This document shows positions 62,801 through 64,000 of a DNA stretch of 64,000 nt, piece by piece (position 1 is the first letter of the stretch; each line of letters begins with the position of its first letter). A model generated the notes under the pieces. The model had not been told where the DNA came from, ran no database searches, and worked only from the letters and a program-made list of their open reading frames with translations. The position numbers and the translations under genes are program-made. Source of the stretch: an uncultured bacterium (lineage in GTDB: Bacteria > Bacteroidota > Ignavibacteria > Kapaibacteriales > UBA4661). Location: assembly GCA_937899715.1 (NCBI GenBank), contig CALCNX010000075.1:1-64000 (forward strand), read 5' to 3'.

Positions 62801-63459
62801 AAAATCCACTTACGAGTATCGTTTTGCTTGCCGAAATGATTCAGTTTCAGAACGAAACATTAGACAACTCACAACTGATGGAGAAGGTGTCCAAAATTGA
62901 GCTAACCGCTATGCGGATGCGCGATATTATTGCCGATGTGCTGGATGTGAATGCCTTAGAATCGGGCGCACTCACACTGTATCCGGCGGAATTTGATGCG
63001 GTTTTTCTGGCAAAGGATATTCTGGAAGAATACCAAGACCGTGCCGCTGAGAAAGGCATTACACTTCACTTAGAAGCCCCCCAAGACCGTGAAGTGCTCC
63101 TCTATGCAGACTTCACGAAAACACATGAAGTGCTGGAAAATATCGTCTCTAATGCCGTGAAATACTCGCCGCATGGAAAAAATGTTACTGTGAGGATACA
63201 TGATGATTTGAGTACATCATTTGTGAAAATTGAAGTGCAGGATGAAGGTCCCGGCATTTCGGATGAGGATATGAAGCGGCTTTTTGGTAAATTCGTTCGT
63301 CTTTCGGCACAGCCCACAGGCGGCGAGCATTCGACGGGTTTGGGGTTAAGCATCGTCAAAAAAATGGTCGAAGCGATGCAGGGGCACGTGTGGTGTGAGT
63401 CGGAGCTTGGTGCGGGCGCATCGTTCTTCGTGGAATTGCCGAAAGCAGAACAAGCATAA
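59812..63459 (+). CDS. Two-component-regulator propeller sensor histidine kinase
   Basis: 1215 residues from ATG 59812; a second in-frame ATG at 59929 lies nearer the membrane segment (about 62-78, SAIFGIASLYLLCSFQA) and may be the real start. About fourteen Reg_prop blades (about 105-765) have a longer repeat than in the other copies, each with LWVGTxxGGLNKFDP...FTAYRHDPNN, the form common in Bacteroides glycan-sensing kinases. A Y_Y_Y domain (about 810-890; NHYLYKLDGFDKRWIDAG), a membrane helix (about 895-915), a coiled coil and AHDLKNP (His994) follow, then LFGKFVRLSAQPTGGEHS and a final GAGASFFVELP. There is no receiver or AraC domain. The divergent di-haem gene shares its 150-base upstream region. 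Confidence 0.9.
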   Translation: MPKSHGQKFVSTQNQIELFSYSSVHGEERLNFHHRRLPAMCFLYILPCTKTITYRSAIFGIASLYLLCSFQAVPASARHQNTTTKAASQRHLARHPVSASSRPELWFEHLSLAEGLSQSSVYAILQDKHGFLWIGTEDGLNRYDGYRFTHYRHDPTNPRSLSANLVRVLYEDRDGTLWVGTENGGLNAYDRKTESFTRYQSAFNDDRNAPRKTDAESEGLGSNFLRGICEDAEGTLWIATTNGLNTFNKRTGKWGRMCYSPNNPAGAGSLSHNHLNSLLLDRDGMIWVGTWGKGVNRINPKTGAITRFDNKSQTNALINDFITALFQDSDGDIWVGTADGVSLLNLASGKSTHFANSPEKPSVLGGNMIRSFWQDGGGTFWIASEQGGVTLLDKKTGHTENYRHEPTNAASLSNDNIRCIFRDKQGALWLGAMGGGLNKFDPFARKFVSYRQETNNPFSLNNNVVRAILEDECGTVWVGTEGGGLSKFDPFTKKFTAYRHQPGNERSISHDIVRGIVNDKKRGVLWVATAGGGLNRFDPKRGTFTAYRANSNKAYSISSDVVRPLLLNDDGTLWVGTEGGLNHFDPANERFTAYHSDPNNDRSLSFESVLTLYKDRSGTLWVGTLQGLNKFDPASGTFTQFTHNMNDAHALQSGNIRSMIEDNKGRFWVGTWGGGLHLFDRTTGRCEGFREKDGLPNDAVYGILQDSAGNLWLTTNNGLARFNPDERTFRTYDADDGLQSNEFNSGAYHAGESGRFYVGGVNGLSMFTPERIADNTTPPPVVITGFKKFNKPVQLWQDLTAEPEIAIPYDDNFFTIEFAALNFTSARKNHYLYKLDGFDKRWIDAGTSREAAYTNLDPGVYTFRIKACNNDGHWNERGARLHIRILPPWWMTIWFRAGIVLGFVGTGGAWFWARWRRVHYQKRELERLVGERTEQLQESNIELSQANEEIQQHIQTVSEQAWEIATMNTQLNARNQELERLNTEKNEFLGIAAHDLKNPLTSIVLLAEMIQFQNETLDNSQLMEKVSKIELTAMRMRDIIADVLDVNALESGALTLYPAEFDAVFLAKDILEEYQDRAAEKGITLHLEAPQDREVLLYADFTKTHEVLENIVSNAVKYSPHGKNVTVRIHDDLSTSFVKIEVQDEGPGISDEDMKRLFGKFVRLSAQPTGGEHSTGLGLSIVKKMVEAMQGHVWCESELGAGASFFVELPKAEQA

Positions 63460-63533
63460 TGCTTCCTTGATGACAAGGAGAAAAGCACGATGAATGTTTG
63501 CTTTTTTGCACTCTTCCATTCTCACCAATCATT

Positions 63534-64000
63534 ATGCACATTCCTTCCATGTCGCTGCTTTCCGCCGTATATGCCGCATATTTGCTTGATTGCATAACAG
63601 GTGTGCTGTTGCTGTGGAAATATTTTGAGGGCAGTCGTCACGTTCAGGATGGGAAGTCGCAGCAGGCGATGACATCGGTGAATTTGCCTGTAAGCCTCAT
63701 TTTCAGCCGAGCCATCACGATGACTGTGCTCACGGTGTGTCTTGTGCAAATCGTCGCTCTGACTCCTGTGCAGACGTGGGCATGTATTGGTTTTGCAGCA
63801 TTCTCGCTCGCGCTTTCAGTCTTTGCTCTTGTAAAAAAAATACTCGCCCCGCGATCCGCCCATAAACCTGCCCTTGATTCCGGCAAGACTTCACTCTCCT
63901 ACACCTTTCCCATTAACCCGAAATTTGAAGCCTTGTGGTCGGCGAATCCTCAATATTACGAGGCTGGTACTGTTCGCTTGCGTAAGGTGGAACTCCCACA
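63534..64000 (+). CDS. Membrane protein of unknown function, cut by the right edge
   Basis: The frame from ATG 63534 (or ATG 63549) is open to the last base, giving 155 residues without a stop. Hydrophobic segments lie near residues 6-26 (MSLLSAVYAAYLLDCITGVLLLW without the charged end), about 52-75 (LPVSLIFSRAITMTVLTVCL) and about 84-102 (TWACIGFAAFSLALSVFALV), followed by a polar region (KILAPRSAHKP). I do not recognise the family. The even codon use and alternation of helices support a real gene. A good ribosome site (AAGGAG at about 63476) instead fits an ATG at 63490, but that frame ends after 35 codons. Confidence 0.6.
   Translation, partial: MHIPSMSLLSAVYAAYLLDCITGVLLLWKYFEGSRHVQDGKSQQAMTSVNLPVSLIFSRAITMTVLTVCLVQIVALTPVQTWACIGFAAFSLALSVFALVKKILAPRSAHKPALDSGKTSLSYTFPINPKFEALWSANPQYYEAGTVRLRKVELP

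Noticed and set aside
1..64000. tRNA, rRNA, insertion sequences, prophage or integrase genes
   Set aside because: I looked for tRNA ends, transposase or integrase motifs and phage genes and found none that I could support.

Overview
The window looks like a chromosomal segment of a member of the Bacteroidota/Chlorobiota (FCB) group. The main reason is two proteins ending in a type IX secretion (T9SS) C-terminal sorting domain (44103-46340 and 57126-58139). Supporting hints are weak or absent Shine-Dalgarno sequences before most starts and the sensor types present (two-component-regulator propellers, 7TM-DISM, TPR kinases). I cannot name a genus. No rRNA, tRNA, CRISPR array, transposase or phage gene was seen.

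The dominant feature is an array of nineteen histidine kinase loci, all on the + strand, plus a twentieth tail fragment. Their sensor halves differ: five TPR proteins (7952, 17779, 27390, 34023, 51053), four propeller/Y_Y_Y proteins (10391, 14218, 22491, 59812), three multi-pass membrane proteins (1067, 19808, 29530), two 7TM-DISM proteins (36257, 54521), one triple-GAF protein (31192), one five-PAS protein (38701), a PAS kinase split by a frame change (42688-43828), one receiver-kinase fusion (21313), and one whose sensor lies off the left edge. Seventeen share an almost identical C-terminal ATPase end (LFGKFARLSA, PTGGEHSTGLGLSIVKK, GRVWCESE, ATFIVELP). The two others (7952, 22491) are a separate HEINNP class. 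Only one free response regulator (NarL/LuxR type, 26013) is present, so most kinases are orphans in this window.

Layout: 0-2.6 kb two kinases; 2.9-7.9 kb a degenerate class III cyclase-like receptor, a TlpA-like thioredoxin fused to a DUF3738-like domain, and an MscS channel with a cNMP-binding-like domain; 8-26.7 kb kinases ending in the receiver-kinase, propeller-kinase and response regulator set; 26.7-27.2 kb a small lipoprotein on the minus strand; 27.4-41.6 kb six more kinases; 41.9-43.8 kb an RsbQ-like hydrolase with a split PAS kinase; 44.1-46.3 kb a secreted IPT/TIG protein on the minus strand; 46.8-48.6 kb a chemoreceptor; 48.6-50.8 kb a fused DAPG-hydrolase-like/FAD-oxidase protein; 51.1-56.9 kb two kinases flanking a two-gene split-borosin cassette; 57.1-59.7 kb a secreted intradiol dioxygenase and a di-haem oxidoreductase, convergent across a terminator; 59.8-63.5 kb a last propeller kinase; and a cut membrane protein at the right edge.

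The most notable system is at 53351-54384. A 78-residue protein resembling the borosin-binding-domain precursor SonA is followed 5 bases later by a 263-residue protein with the motifs of borosin alpha-N-methyltransferases (OphMA/SonM family). This predicts a ribosomal peptide with backbone N-methylation, made in two pieces. Several inverted-repeat elements (2.7, 13.7, 41.6, 50.9 and 56.9 kb) lie between genes.
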